A DNA stretch of 64,000 nucleotides from Hypericum androsaemum (lineage: Eukaryota > Streptophyta > Magnoliopsida > Malpighiales > Hypericaceae). The notes beneath the pieces are model-generated. The model made no database searches and had not been told where the DNA came from. It saw nothing but the letters and a program-made list of their open reading frames with translations. Shown piece by piece: positions 31,145-42,890 of the stretch. The position numbers were made by a program, and so were the translations under genes. Every line of letters begins with the position of its first letter. Position 1 is the stretch's first letter. Location of the stretch: contig OZ023181.1 of assembly GCA_963995505.1 (NCBI GenBank), forward strand, positions 17,790,221 to 17,854,220, written 5' to 3'.

Positions 31145-32533
31145 TGGATTATGCACTCTCTTTTTTTGTGATAAAGTTGGATTATGGTTTGAAGAGTTTT
31201 GGAACGATGAATGTATCTCGTAATTCAATTATATAAACAAACAAATAGAATTTAAAAAAAAATGAAGTTCTTAAAAGTTAGAACCCTTAGAGATGCTTTC
31301 TTACCCGTCCAAAAAAGAGAGATGTTTATTGACCAATACCATGAGTCCAAAAAAAGTGTTTGAATTAATCTAAATTCAAATGCAAGAAATAATTCAAATA
31401 ATCTAAAAATTATTTAATGAATTTGAGTACCGATACATTAGCAAAAAGTGACAATACATAATATGCACATACATAATAGAAACAAATGGCTACAATTAAT
31501 TTTAAATTAAGCGCGCTTCTAAAAATTGGTGTAATTTTCATTTAAAATGTGAGAATTTCTAAAATAAATCTATTCAAAATGAAAGTGTACTTATTTTGCA
31601 ATAGAATGTACACATTCTTTACATGGAAAAAATCACTTTGCACCGGGCTAAATGCAGGCTAGATACGCTGTCGTACTGCCAAAACCCCAGCCACCGGCAC
31701 TCTCCAATCACTAAGAGTCTCCTTTATTATTTTTGGAAAACTCATCATCACTAAGAATCTCTTTTTCTTATTTTTAAAGCATTATTAGGAATATTTAACC
31801 CGGCCAAATAACAATCTCGCTTTACCCGCACGCTTGAAAAGCTGGTGGAATTAATTAACATTAATACACAATTCTGTCCATTTTCATTTTTGTTAATTAC
31901 TTTCCTTCGTTATATGAAAATAAGAATTGATAAAATCAAAAGCATTTTTATCTGGCACTGACATGAGGAGGGATATTTTCCAGCTGCCATGGTCGGGCAT
32001 AATTTAACCTTTTAGATGTAAGAGAAAATTGACTTGGTTTTTCTTCATTTGATTTTTCTGTCATAGAGTTTTGACGAAACTATCGATAACAATCTCATAT
32101 GAGGAAATTATATATATATGGAGATCAATAAAAATTGCACTTATAAAAAATATTCCAAAAGCGCCTAGTTACTGTTAGTGCATTACAGATTTAATTACTG
32201 GGTTAAAAGTAATTGGTACAAATAGCCCCTCGTGAGTAATGTTGCAACAAAAAAATTATTTAAACCTATAACAAATTAAGTGAATTTATGTAAGACTATT
32301 TTTTATCATATCACAGTCGAGTTTTGTCGAACCATATTTAGGAAGGTAATTTTTTGAGTGGTATTTTTTTATACTCGCAAGATTTAACTCAATAATTCCT
32401 TAAAAATAAAAATTATATAAAACATGTTTTACAATTTATAAGTAAATTTTTTTATTCCACTATAGTAATGGATACATAATTACAACCCTATGTGTCAAAA
32501 TCTTCGCGTACGAAGTTACAGTCGCAACTTCTG
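31145..32533. other. AT-rich spacer, no gene seen
   Basis: Many homopolymers and no frame longer than about 60 codons with recognisable features. Confidence 0.5.
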
Positions 32534-32538
32534 TATAA

Positions 32539-33024
32539 TGTTGGTAAATAATAATAGGCCAGCAATCATAAAGAACGAAATCGAAACAAAGAACACGAGC
32601 GATTTGGTCACCCAGTTCAACAAGAATGTCAACGTCTGGGGGCGTGCCAAACCAGGATATTTCTATAAGGTTTCTTGTGCATCACTACACTTTTTGTCAC
32701 ACATTACAATAGGTTTTACATCGATTTATATAGAGGAGCAACCCTAGAAAGAGTGGAGATCACGAAACAAACAAAATAAGAAACAAAATTAAGGCTAAAC
32801 CGGACACCAAGCGAGCGCTGGCCTCCCAGCAGCCGCTGGGTTCTCAGATTTCCAACATTCTGTTTCTCCCCCCAGCGAAGGCTAGGCCCCTAGCGGCCGC
32901 TTGGGCCTTTACAAACTTCATCTTTCGCATGCCATTCACTTGGCGGTTGCTCGTACTCATGCGTGGTCTTCACTCGATCATCCAACGCCTTCTTCGAGTA
33001 CCAAACAGGCTCCATAATCTAACA
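32539..33024 (-). repeat. Copia-2 3' LTR
   Basis: 486 bp, TG...CA as written on the + strand (TGTTGGTAAATA to ATCTAACA). It differs from the 5' LTR at scattered positions, and its C-run near 32870 is much shorter. Confidence 0.93.
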
Positions 33025-33117
33025 ATCTCCCACCTAGAGACTTACCTCATCACTTGTCACCTTTCACTAGATGACCCTCTTCACTACGTTGGCACGCCAG
33101 GCCTCTATAATTGTTCA

Positions 33118-33432
33118 CTAGGCTAACTGAATCCATGTCCAGCTTCTCCAAGGCAACCACCTTGTCATCATGTATGTAGGATTCACGCTTCCCTCAATCT
33201 TCTCAAGTTTCTCCAAGAGATGCCATATGTAGTGATACCTCAACTCAATGTGCTTAGTCCTTGAGTAGAAAGTAGAATTCTTTACCAAGTGAATCGTACT
33301 ATGGCTATCACTGTGGAATGCACTGTCTTTCTGCTCCTTCCCCAACTCACCCAAGTAATTCTGCAACCATACCATCTCTTTGCTCATTTTCGTCACTGCC
33401 ACGTACTCACTTTCTGCAGTTGACAAAGTCAT
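33118..33432 (-). pseudogene. Copia-2 RNase H C-terminal part
   Basis: Contains the Copia RNase H signature TLSTAESEYVAV followed by E-M-V-W-L-Q-N-Y-L, then H-S-D-S-H-S-T-I-H-L and RTKHIELRYHYI. The end that normally reads A-D-x-L-T-K is degraded. It is separated from the RT part by a frame break near 33571. Confidence 0.85.
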
Positions 33433-33570
33433 TATCTTTTACAACTTCGAAGCCCAGGAGATTGTTGTCTCTCCCAGCATAAACACATACCCTGTAGTAC
33501 TTCTTCTCCCATCAAGGTCACTGGACCCCAAGTATGCATCAACATATTCTGTCAGCTTCACTTCACTGCC

Positions 33571-34460
33571 CTAAAAGCATAGGGCCTTCTCAGTAATACC
33601 TCTAAAGTACCCTAGGATCCACTTCACTACCAACCAATGCTGCTTATCCAGATTGTTCATGTACATGCTCACCACTTCTACTGCATGTGCGATGTCTGGC
33701 CTTGTACATACCACAGTATACATCAAGCTCCCCACTGCTGATGTATAAGGAGTCTTCTTCATCTGGGCCTTCTCCGCCTCACTCTTAGGCAAATCCTTGT
33801 TAGATAACTTAAAGTGTCCACCCCAGGGTGTACTCATAGGTTTGGCTTTCTGCATGCTGAACCTCTCCAATACCTTCTTGATATAGTCAGCTTGCGAGAG
33901 AAACAGCTTCTCTGCTACTTTGTCTCGCTTAATCCTCGTCCCTAGGATATTCTTACCTCACCCAAATCCTTCATGGCAAATCTCTCAGACAATTGCTTCT
34001 TCACCTTGCTCACTTCTCTAGCACTCGAGCCTGCTATCAACATGACATCAACATAAAGCAGGAGGATGATATAGCTATTGTCAAACCTCTTGAAGTAATA
34101 GCAATGGTCTGCCTCATAGCGCACAAACTCTATATCGTGCATGAATTTATCAAACTTTTTGTACCACTACTTCGGAGCTTGCTTCAACCCATACAAACTC
34201 TTCCTCAACCTGCATACAAGGCCACTGTTACCTTCTGACAAGTACCCTTCTGGTTGTTCCATGTAAATCTCTTTCTCTAGATCACCATGGAGAAAGGCTG
34301 TCTTCATATTCATCTGCTTTAACATCAGATTCTCTACAGCTACCATACTTAACACCATTCTAATAGTGGCTAGCTTCACAACAGGAGTAAAAATATCGGT
34401 AAAATCAATACCGTATTTCTGCTGAAATCTTTCACAACAAATCTCACCTTGTAACATTGT
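33571..34460 (-). pseudogene. Copia-2 reverse transcriptase, split frames
   Basis: In order on the minus strand: QKYGIDFTDIFTPVVKLATI and MKTAFLHGDLEKEIYMEQPEG (34457-34167), ILLLYVDVMLIAG (34142-33942; catalytic Y-V-D-D reads Y-V-D-V), and GSLMYTVVCTRPDIAHAV (33870-33571). At least two frame changes separate these pieces, and the second catalytic Asp of the YVDD box is replaced, so the enzyme is inactive. Confidence 0.88.
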
Positions 34461-34591
34461 GTGCCATACACCTCTTGCTTAACTCTATAAACCCACTTGT
34501 ATTGCAGTGCCTTCTTGCTCTTCGAAAGTTAGACCAGTTTCCAAGTCTCATTACTCCTCAACGACTTCATCTCGTCATCCATTTCAAGATT

Positions 34592-34882
34592 TTACTTGCG
34601 CACCAGCTCACTCTGCTGTGCTTCTGTAAAATCCTCCGGTTCTCCTCCATCTGTCAAAAGGAGATAATAATTAGCGGGCGAATACCTGTCTGGCGACCCA
34701 CACTGTCTGGTGGATCTTCGCTGCGGAATCACTGGCGGTGGAGAACTTGGTTCTGCCTCCTCCTCGGCCCCTTGGCCGTTCAGTACTTTCTTGCTCCTAT
34801 CCGAGTTCGAGATGTTTAACTTAACTATTTCACTGCTAGAACCCTCCGCATCATATGCACTCCCCCTGTTCTTGTACAACAC
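34592..34882 (-). pseudogene. Copia-2 integrase-RT linker region
   Basis: Low-complexity linker with Ser/Glu/Pro-rich composition and R-R-S-T-R, the usual conserved point just before the Copia RT. No enzymatic domain. Confidence 0.7.
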
Positions 34883-34903
34883 CTTCTCATTGAATACGAT
34901 ATC

Positions 34904-35833
34904 TCAACTCCGAATGACTTTGCGACTTCTCTCATCCCAAAATCTGAAGCCAAAATTATCTCCTCCATACCTAATGAACGTACACTTCATGGACTTGGCA
35001 TCCATCTTGCTCCTCTCAACTGCATTAATATGAACATACCAAAAATAGCCAAATACACGAAGATAGGAAAGATCAACCTCCTTACCACTCCAAGCCTCCT
35101 CCGGAATCCCATTCTCCAAAGGAGCTGATGGTCCTCTATTAATCAGGGATGCAGCTGTGTTGACTGCATCTGCCCAAAATATCTTCGGTAGGCCACACTT
35201 CAATCTCATGGCCCTGGCCCTCTCATTGAGTGTCCTGTTCATCCTCTCAGCAATGCCATTCTGTTGGGGGGTTCCAGCTACTATCTTCTTCATGCGAATT
35301 CTATTCGCTGCACAGTACTCCTCGAACTCTTGGAGCTCATACTCTCCGCCATTATTCGATCTCAAGCACTTCACCTTAAGACCTGTCTCTTTCTCAACTA
35401 GGACTTTCTACTTTCTGAAGGCGTCGAAGACACCAGACTTATATTTTAGAAAGTAAACCCATATCTTCCTTGTGGAATCATCAATGAAGGTCATGTAATA
35501 CAATGCACCACCCAAGGATGTCATTAGTATCGGGCCCCACAAATTACTGTGGACCAACTCAAGCTTTTGCTCCTTCACGGACCTGCCACATCTCGAAAAG
35601 CTCACTCTCTTCTGCTTCCCAATGACACAATGCTCACAAAGACTGATAGCAACTGTCTTTAAGCCTGGTAGCTTCCCTTTCGAACACAGCACCTTCATCC
35701 CCTTCTCACTCATGTGGCCAAGTCGACAATGCCATAACTCTACATCGTCCGCTGCACCTACAAGACCAATGCTATCATGGGTGTTCTTCGTTATATACAA
35801 CATACCTTCCTTTAAACCTCGAGCCACTACCAT
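34904..35833 (-). pseudogene. Copia-2 Gag-pre-integrase and integrase
   Basis: The upstream part (35833-35408) holds the H-C-x-x-C zinc segment LWHCRLGHMSEKGM...CEHCVIGKQ and MTFIDDSTRKIWVYFLKYK with the first catalytic Asp. The downstream part (35374-34904) holds LRSNNGGEYELQEF (the catalytic Asp in R-S-D-N-G-G reads Asn), GTPQQNGIAERMNRTLNERAR (catalytic Glu kept) and the C-terminal Copia integrase region. A frame break near 35400 separates them. Confidence 0.88.
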
Positions 35834-35898
35834 AGCTCCTTTGGTAATTTTCTATGATTTGTAGCCAAAGGTCACACCACATAACCTTCATCATCCAG

Positions 35899-36162
35899 CT
35901 ACCCCACAGAAAGCAAATTTCTCTTCAACCCAGGAATATGCCTCACCACCCCCTTCAACCGCAACAAAGATCCATTCGGCGTGCTGATTTGAACATCTCC
36001 CTTGCCCACAACCTGCATCGGCTCATCATCTCCTAGATAAACCTTGCCATAATCACTTGGGCTATATCGCTCCATCATCCCTGCATCACTGCATGAATAG
36101 AACGATGCTCTAAAATCTAGCACCCACGCCTCTAATGGACTGCTCACACTCAGGACCAACAC
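35899..36162 (-). pseudogene. Copia-2 protease remnant
   Basis: AWVLDFRASFYSC corresponds to the W-x-L-D-S-G-A-S protease site, but the Ser-Gly following the catalytic Asp is replaced. GDDEPMQVVGKGDVQI and RHIPGLKRNLLSVG match the usual Copia context. Confidence 0.8.
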
Positions 36163-36228
36163 CTCTCCATGGTCATCTGTTGTTGTGTTAGCTGACTTGT
36201 CCTCCCTCTTTGGTGATGTATACTGATC

Positions 36229-36900
36229 CTAAAAGTGACCATACTGATCATAATTCCAGTACTGGACCAAGCTCTTGTCCTTCCTTGAACCCTTCCTCGA
36301 TTTGAACTTTGACCTGCTCCGGTCCTTCTTTGACTTCCCCCTTGATTCGGACCTCCCTATATTCCATGTACTCAAAGCTGCACCCGAGGCTACTCTGTAT
36401 TCTCTCCTGCGAATCTCTTCGCTCATGATCAAATCCCTCACCTCAACTAACTTAAGCTGTACCTTCCTTGCTGAGGCACTGACTCCAGTCACAATACCAT
36501 TCCAGCTCTCAGGTAAAGAACTCAGCAAAATTAGGGCTTGTACCTCATCATCGAAGTTGATCTTAACCGAGCTCAACTGGGTAATCGTTATGTTAAACTC
36601 GTTATAATGCTTGGCCACCATCATACTCTCTGGCATCTTGAGGTTGAACAACCTTCTCATCAGGTGTACCTTGTTTGTGGCGGATGGCTTCTCGTACATC
36701 TCGGACAAAGTCTCTAGCATCTCCTTGGTAGTCTTTGATTTTATCGTATGCAAGGCAACATTCCTCGATAACGACAAGTGCACCACGCTCATCACCTTCC
36801 TATCCAGCAAACTATACTCTTCTTCCTTCATATCTTCGGGCTTCTTCCCACTAAGAGGTAGGTGCAAATCCTTGCCATATAGATAGTCCTCTATCTGCAT
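36229..36900 (-). pseudogene. Copia-2 Gag
   Basis: UBN2-type Gag: KMPESMMVAKHYNEFNITIT-like helix region and ILLSSLPESW are typical. The basic segment SKKDRSRSKFKSRKGSRKDK precedes a degraded zinc knuckle (Y-W-N-Y-D-Q-Y-G-H-F, Cys lost). The true Gag start lies a little upstream (near 36960), where the frame is interrupted. Confidence 0.85.
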
Positions 36901-37006
36901 CTTTCAAAACCTCTGGTCCATGCCATCAAATTTCTCCAAGGGCAACTTTTCTTCACCCATTATGATCGCTCCTACGACCCATTAACCTTCAAGCTCTGAT
37001 ACCAAT

Positions 37007-37505
37007 TGTTAAAAAATAATAATAGGCCAGCAATCACAAAGAACAAAATCGAAACGAAGAACACGAGCGATTTGGTCACCCAGTTTGACAAGAATATCTA
37101 TGTCTGGGGGCGTGCCAAACCAGGATCTTTCCACTAGGTTTCTTGTGTGTCACTACACTTTTTGTCACACATTACAATAGGTTTTATATGGATTTATATA
37201 GAAGAGCAACTTTATAAAGAGTGGGGATACGAAACAAACAAAACAGGAAACAAAATTAAGGCTAAACCGGACACCGAGCGGGCACTGGCCTCCTCGCGGC
37301 CGTTGGGTCCTCAGATTTTCAACATTCTGTTTCACCCCCCCCCCCCCCCCCCCCCAGTGAGGGCTAGGCCCCTAGCGGCCGCTGGGACCTTTACAAACTT
37401 CATCTTTCATTGCCATTCACTTGGCAGTTGCTCGTACTCATGCGTGGTCTTCACTCGATCATCCAACGCTTTCTCCGAGTACCAAACATGCTCCATAACC
37501 CAACA
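37007..37505 (-). repeat. Copia-2 5' LTR
   Basis: 499 bp, with a 22-nt C-run near 37334-37355. On the + strand it begins TGTTAAAAAATAAT and ends CCCAACA. Confidence 0.93.
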
Positions 37506-37689
37506 TATAACTCTATCGAAGTAAACCTGTGGAAAACCATCGTGTTATATAAAACACATTTAAAATCTATAAATGAAGTTATTGTAGTATAAAATACTAT
37601 TACACTAATTCATATGTACTTGCAATTACCTTATTAAAATTTTCCAAAGCTGGCTCGTGGCTAGCACATGTAATAAAAACAAAGGAAGA

Positions 37690-40600
37690 GGCGGCCTGGT
37701 CAAAAATCAAGGTTTTTCTGGAGTCCTCAAATTCTGAGATTGTGAGTTTTTGGGGTGATTTCAATACGGTGAGCCACCGTAATGAAAGGAAAGCGATCAG
37801 CAAGGAACAAACCCGTGCATTGAAAGTATTTTAGAATTTTATTGAATAAAGTGCCCTTGTCAATCTTCCCTTAAATGGCAGGATTTTTACCTGGAGGCGT
37901 GGGAGGTCTGCAAGCTGTTTGGATCATTTTTTGATCTCTGAAAGCTGGTGCCTATCCTTCCCAAACTTTACTCAATGGGCTCTTTCAAAAGGGCACTCGG
38001 ATCATAACCCAATTATTTTGAAGAATACTATAGTAAATTGGGGACCCAAACCGTTTCGCTTTCTTAACTGTTGGCTTCAGCACCCTGACTTTCTAAATCT
38101 TTGTAAGATGTGGTAGGAGGAGATGGTCACGACAATGTTTGGGCCTCACAAACTCATCTATAAGTTGAAAGGGTTAAAGTAGAAAATTCAGGCTTGGAAC
38201 ATGAACTATTTTGGGAAGCTGGAGACTTGTTTAAAAAAGGTGTAGGATGAGATTGATTCTTTGGATGTGGAGGGAGAAGACTTTCTCTTGATTGAGGATG
38301 ACATTCGTTTAAGGAATAAGCTGGATGAAGAATTGGATTCGTTACAAAAGCAATGGGAGTCCATGTAGAGGTAAAAGTCGAGGCTTAATTGGGTTATGGA
38401 GGTGATAAAAATTCAAAAAAAATTCACGCTTCTACATGTATGAATAGAGCAAAAATTACATTGGGTCAGTGAGAGATGGTGTCGACTAATCACTAATGCT
38501 GAAGAGATAAAAGCACATATTTTTGGGCATTTTAAGCAGATCTAGAGTAGCCATCGGAATTCACGGCCCTCCATTGCTGCTCATTTGTTCAAGAGGCTTG
38601 ATGAGAGTTCAAAGGATCAGCTGGAAACTACGCTTTCGGAGGATGAAATTAGAGATGCGGTGTGGAGTTGCGCTAGTGACAAAGTACCAGGTCCAGACGG
38701 GTTCAACTTCAAATTCATAAAGGCATCTTGGGACTTCATTAAATCAGATGTTTTTAACTGCGTCCTTCACTTGTTCAGGACGGGAAAGTTACATTCGTTG
38801 CTGACATCCTCGTTTCCAGCTTTGGTCCCAAAGAAGACGGGTGTGCCAAGTATGTCTAATCTACAGCCAATAAGTTTGATTGGATGTATCTACAAGATCA
38901 TATCCAAAGTCCTATCCTTGCGTCTCTGTTCTGTCCTTGGTCAAGTAGTTGGTGTTGAGCAATTTGCATTCATCGCTGGTAGGCAAATCACTGACTCTAT
39001 TTTGGTTGCTGGTGAAATGGTAGAGATGCTTAAGAGGCAAAATCGAGAGGATGTTCTAATTAAGCTGAATTTTGAGAAAGCTTTTGACTCTATTGACTGG
39101 AATTATATTGAAGAGGTGCAGGTTGCAATGGATTTTGGAGTTAAATGGCAAAGTTGGATCAAAGAGTGTGTCACCACAGCTAAAGTTTCAATTCTAATTA
39201 ATGGCTCTCCAACTCCTATGTTTAACTTGCAGAGAGGACTTGGTCAAGGAGACTCTTTATCTCCATTTCTCTTCATAATGGCTGCAGAGGGTCTTAACAT
39301 CTTAATCAAGCAAGCACAAGAGCTGAATTTCATCAGTGAGCAAAGCATCGAGAATCTGATGGTTATTGTTACAATCTTTGGAGTCATCTCTGGCCTAAAG
39401 ATCGATCCCTCAAAAACATCGATGGTTGGAGTTAATATTGATGCGATTTGGCTGCAAAATGCGGCCGATGTTTGGAGTTGCAAGCCTGCTCAGCTTCCCT
39501 TAAAGTACCTAGGCTTGCCCATCGGTTGTAGCATGAGGAGACTTGTCAAATGGAGCCCTGTTTTGGAGATAGTGGATAAACGCCTAGCGAATTGGAAAGG
39601 CATGCTGTTGTCTTTAGGTGGAAGACTTACGCTAGTGAAGTCAGTGCTCTCGTCCCTTTTGATATACTATCTGTCAATTTACAAAATGCCCGCCGGGGTT
39701 GCAAATCAACTGAACAAGAAGCTTCGCAGGTTCCTATGGTCCAGAAATCTGGATTTAAAGAAGTCATCTCTAGTTAAATGGAGTTATGTGTGCAGCCCAA
39801 AAGAATATGGCGGCTTGAGTGTTGAAGATTTGGTTCTAAAGAATCAATCCTTACTCCTTAAATAGATTTGGAGGTTTCTTACAGGTTTGAACTGTACGCC
39901 CATCTTCCACTCTCTCCTTCCCGATCGCACAAGCGGGTAGTATTTGGGCAAACTTTTGTAGCGTCTTAACTACCAACACGGCTTTATTTGACAACTTCTT
40001 TACAGATTTAAAGCTATAATTGGGAAGCAAAAACCTGATTTACTTTTTGAGGGCTTTTTGAGGGAACTTTGAAAGACAGATTCCCCAGACTGTACTTACT
40101 TTCTACTAAAAAAAGAGCAAAAATTGTCGAGTGTGGCTTCAAGGAAAGCTCAGAATGGAAGTGGGTGCTTTCTTGGAGAAGGAACTTGCGAGCTTGGGAG
40201 GAAGAAGAAGAACTCAACCTTCACTTATTGCTGCAAAATGTTACTCCTAGTCACTCCCAACCAGATTTGATTTGTTGGAGTTACATGGGAGATGAAGACT
40301 TCTCAATTTCTGGCCTACGAAGAAAGTTTTTGGCTGGGCAACAGGGAAATAAATTCTATCAACTTGCTCCCTCTATATGGACTGGTAAGATGCCTTTAAA
40401 GATTGAATATTTTATGTGGGTGGCCATGAAAAGAAAACTCCTTACCAGAGACGCGTTAATTAGAAGTAGAAGATTGGATCCTCGAGATTGCTTATGTCCA
40501 ATATGCAGCGACACAGATGAATGCATCGATCATCTTTTTTTAAACTGTCCTTTCTCTGTTGGTATTTGGAATTACTTTGTGCGTCAAATAGGAGTGGTTT

Positions 40601-40962
40601 GGTGCTGTAACTCATCCATTTCTTCCTCTCTGGTGGAGTGGATGGGTTTTGTTCGAGATATGATGATTAAGAAGGTCTGGTTTACGTTATATGGAGCTAT
40701 TCTTTGGGAAATTTGGCTAACAAGGAACAAGGCTATCTTCCAAGGAGAACGTTACAATCGAGAGCGCCATGTCCAAGAATGACTTAGGTGGTCAAACTCA
40801 TCTGAGGAGTTTGGCTCACATGACCTACTTTTTGTACATAGAGTCTTTACGAAATCGTGAAGATTACGCATGTAATTAACAAGTAGAATAGGTTTTTGTA
40901 CTATTTGGTATAAATATTTGGAGTATATAGAATGAAGTTAATCTATTTACCAAAAATAAATA
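37690..40962 (+). mobile_element. LINE with partial endonuclease, RT and zf-RVT (inactive)
   Basis: Starts inside the endonuclease (FWGDFNTV with the G-D-F-N motif near 37752, S-D-H-N-P-I near 38000). RT spans 38585-39865: KVPGPDGFNFKFIKASW, QPISLIGCIYKIISKVLSLRL, EKAFDSIDWNYI and GLGQGDSLSPFLFIMAAEGLN. The FADD catalytic segment expected after 39340 is missing, apparently by internal deletion, so the RT is dead. The thumb KYLGLPIG (39505 onward) and zf-RVT (CPICSDTDECIDHLFLNCPFS, 40496-40560) follow, then K-K-V-W-F-T-L-Y-G-A. Stops occur near 37832 and 38117. It ends against the LTR relic at 40968. Confidence 0.88.
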
Positions 40963-40967
40963 AAAAC

Positions 40968-41774
40968 TGTTAGGAATTCAGCAAATAGGGAACAAAACGC
41001 GCAAAGAACACGGACACAAGAGATAACGTGGTTCGGCCTAATGCCTACGTCTACGGTGAAAAAGGAAAATTTTTATTGATGAGTTTCCAAGCCACAAAGC
41101 TATACAAAATCTTAGGGTAACATGTCTTTATATACAAAATCTTAGGGTAACATGTCTTTATATAAAGACAAACCCTTGGTGTACAAGTAACATATCTAGG
41201 TCAGATTAGGAGTCCAAAACCTAGTCAGAATATGAATAGAAATAGGAAATAAGTCTTTCCTATTTCTCGTCATCCCAACAATCTCCACCTTGGCAAGAAA
41301 TCATCTCGTGGAAGAACCATGAAGCTCCACCCGAACTTCAACAAACTCCACCTTGACAAAACACCGTCCCATGAAGAACCATGAGATCTTGCAAAACCAA
41401 TCCGACTCCACCGACTCCATCTTGGACCATAGATAACTGCATTAATAAGACCATCTCAACTTTCTCTTCACATTTTGTTCAATCACTTGGAGCCAGCCCC
41501 CAAACTCGAGCTTCTAAGTTTGCTTGGCCTATTCCCTCCAACCTCCATCGAACCCCAACTAGGGAACAAAACGCGCAAAGAACACGGACACAAGAGATAA
41601 CGTGGTTCGGCCTAATGCCTACGTCCACGGTGAGAAATGAGAACTTTTATTGATGAGTTTCCGAGCCACAAAGCTATACAAAACCTTAGGATAACATATC
41701 TTTATATAGAGACAAACCCTTGTTGTACAAGTAACATATCTAAGTCAGAATAAGAATAGAACCATCCCAAGAAA
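40968..41774 (-). mobile_element. Copia-1 family relic, strongly deleted
   Basis: On the minus strand, a 3' LTR (41280-40968, containing a 34-bp internal tandem duplication near 41101-41164), about 280 bp of interior matching 21513-21796 of Copia-1, and a partial 5' LTR (about 41774-41561) that lacks one end. Gag is entirely gone. Homology to Copia-1 is direct: the CGTGGTTCGGCCTAATGCC block occurs in both LTR copies here and, inverted, in the Copia-1 LTRs. Confidence 0.85.
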
Positions 41775-42890
41775 AACAAATGAACAGCTGGAGCTATAAC
41801 AAACCGCAAACACTTCGGAAGGTGGGGTCTACTGAATCACAGAACATGGTAGCCGTCCTGCTTTGATTCGCATAAAATTAAGGAATCAAAAGATGCAAAG
41901 TGTGCTTAAAATACAATTTTGTAGCTTTAGAGATCATGCATTTGCCAACAATCCTAATGGTCTGCAAGCCAACAAGCTTCTAGGCTTTTTGGTTTAAAAT
42001 ATATTGTATCTCGATATTCACTGGACCGATTAACTAATGTTTGAGCTCGATAAAACTTTTGAATATTGATAAAATTCTCCTAATAAGTACTAAACACAAT
42101 TATTTTTTCAATTACTCGAACTAGATCACTTAATTAAACTAGAACATCTATTTTGTCACTTAGTATCATTAACAAACTTCTAGTTAGGTATGTCGTTAGT
42201 TAATTTCAGGAGTTTTTCACTTTGCAATTGGCTTTTCCTTGCTGTCATTTAGCCAGGACAACATAAATAATAAAATTAATTAGCAGATGAAAGAATATAC
42301 TTGATCACTGGTCTGGACATCAAGAGCTCACCACCTACTTTAATAACAATAGGAAATATTGTAAATTCAACTTGCCAAAAAGGAGTTCGTGTTGATCAAT
42401 ACTTTAAGTTTAATGACAAAGTGACCATAATTAATGAGTATCTTTTAGAAAATCGTGTCTGGCCTTCAGACTCAATCATTCAATCATGCTTAAGAATACT
42501 ATTTTTTTCAGGGTTGCTTAAGAATACTATTGGTGTAGTGTACTCGTGCACATTTAATCAAATTTTTATATGAGTAATAAAATTTTACCTATAAAAAAAT
42601 ATGGATCACACACGCCTTTACCCGCCATTTTCACTTAATTTTTTTTAAATGCTCGGTCAAACCTTGGCTATAAAAAAAAGCTGCTTGGTCAAATTACTGG
42701 ACACATCGTTTGGGAATGTTGGGCTGGATCTTAAAAGGCTTGATGAGAACCCAGTTGGTGAGTTGAGCTTGGCATGCAGGACTCAACTGATTCGTAATAT
42801 TCAAGAGGTAATGGGGAAAAAATAGTCAAAAGGTATATGAATAATGTATCAATATATACATATATCTATCTTATTAACAAAAAAAAAAGA
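41775..42890. other. Intergenic stretch, no gene seen
   Basis: AT-rich. A short direct duplication, GCTTAAGAATACTAT, occurs twice between about 42488 and 42535. The 90-codon frame at 42301 has no recognisable domain. Confidence 0.5.

Larger units (their letters stand above)
32534..37510 (-). mobile_element. Copia-2: near full-length Copia retrotransposon, TSD TATAA
   Basis: LTRs lie at 32539-33024 and 37007-37505, flanked by TATAA at 32534-32538 and 37506-37510. On the minus strand the primer site (ATTGGTATCAGAGC, 37006-36993) follows the 5' LTR, and a purine-rich tract precedes the 3' LTR. Gag, protease, integrase, reverse transcriptase and RNase H are all present in that order (Copia order: integrase before RT). 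The frame is broken several times, so it is not autonomous today. Length is 4.97 kb between the outer LTR ends. Confidence 0.95.
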
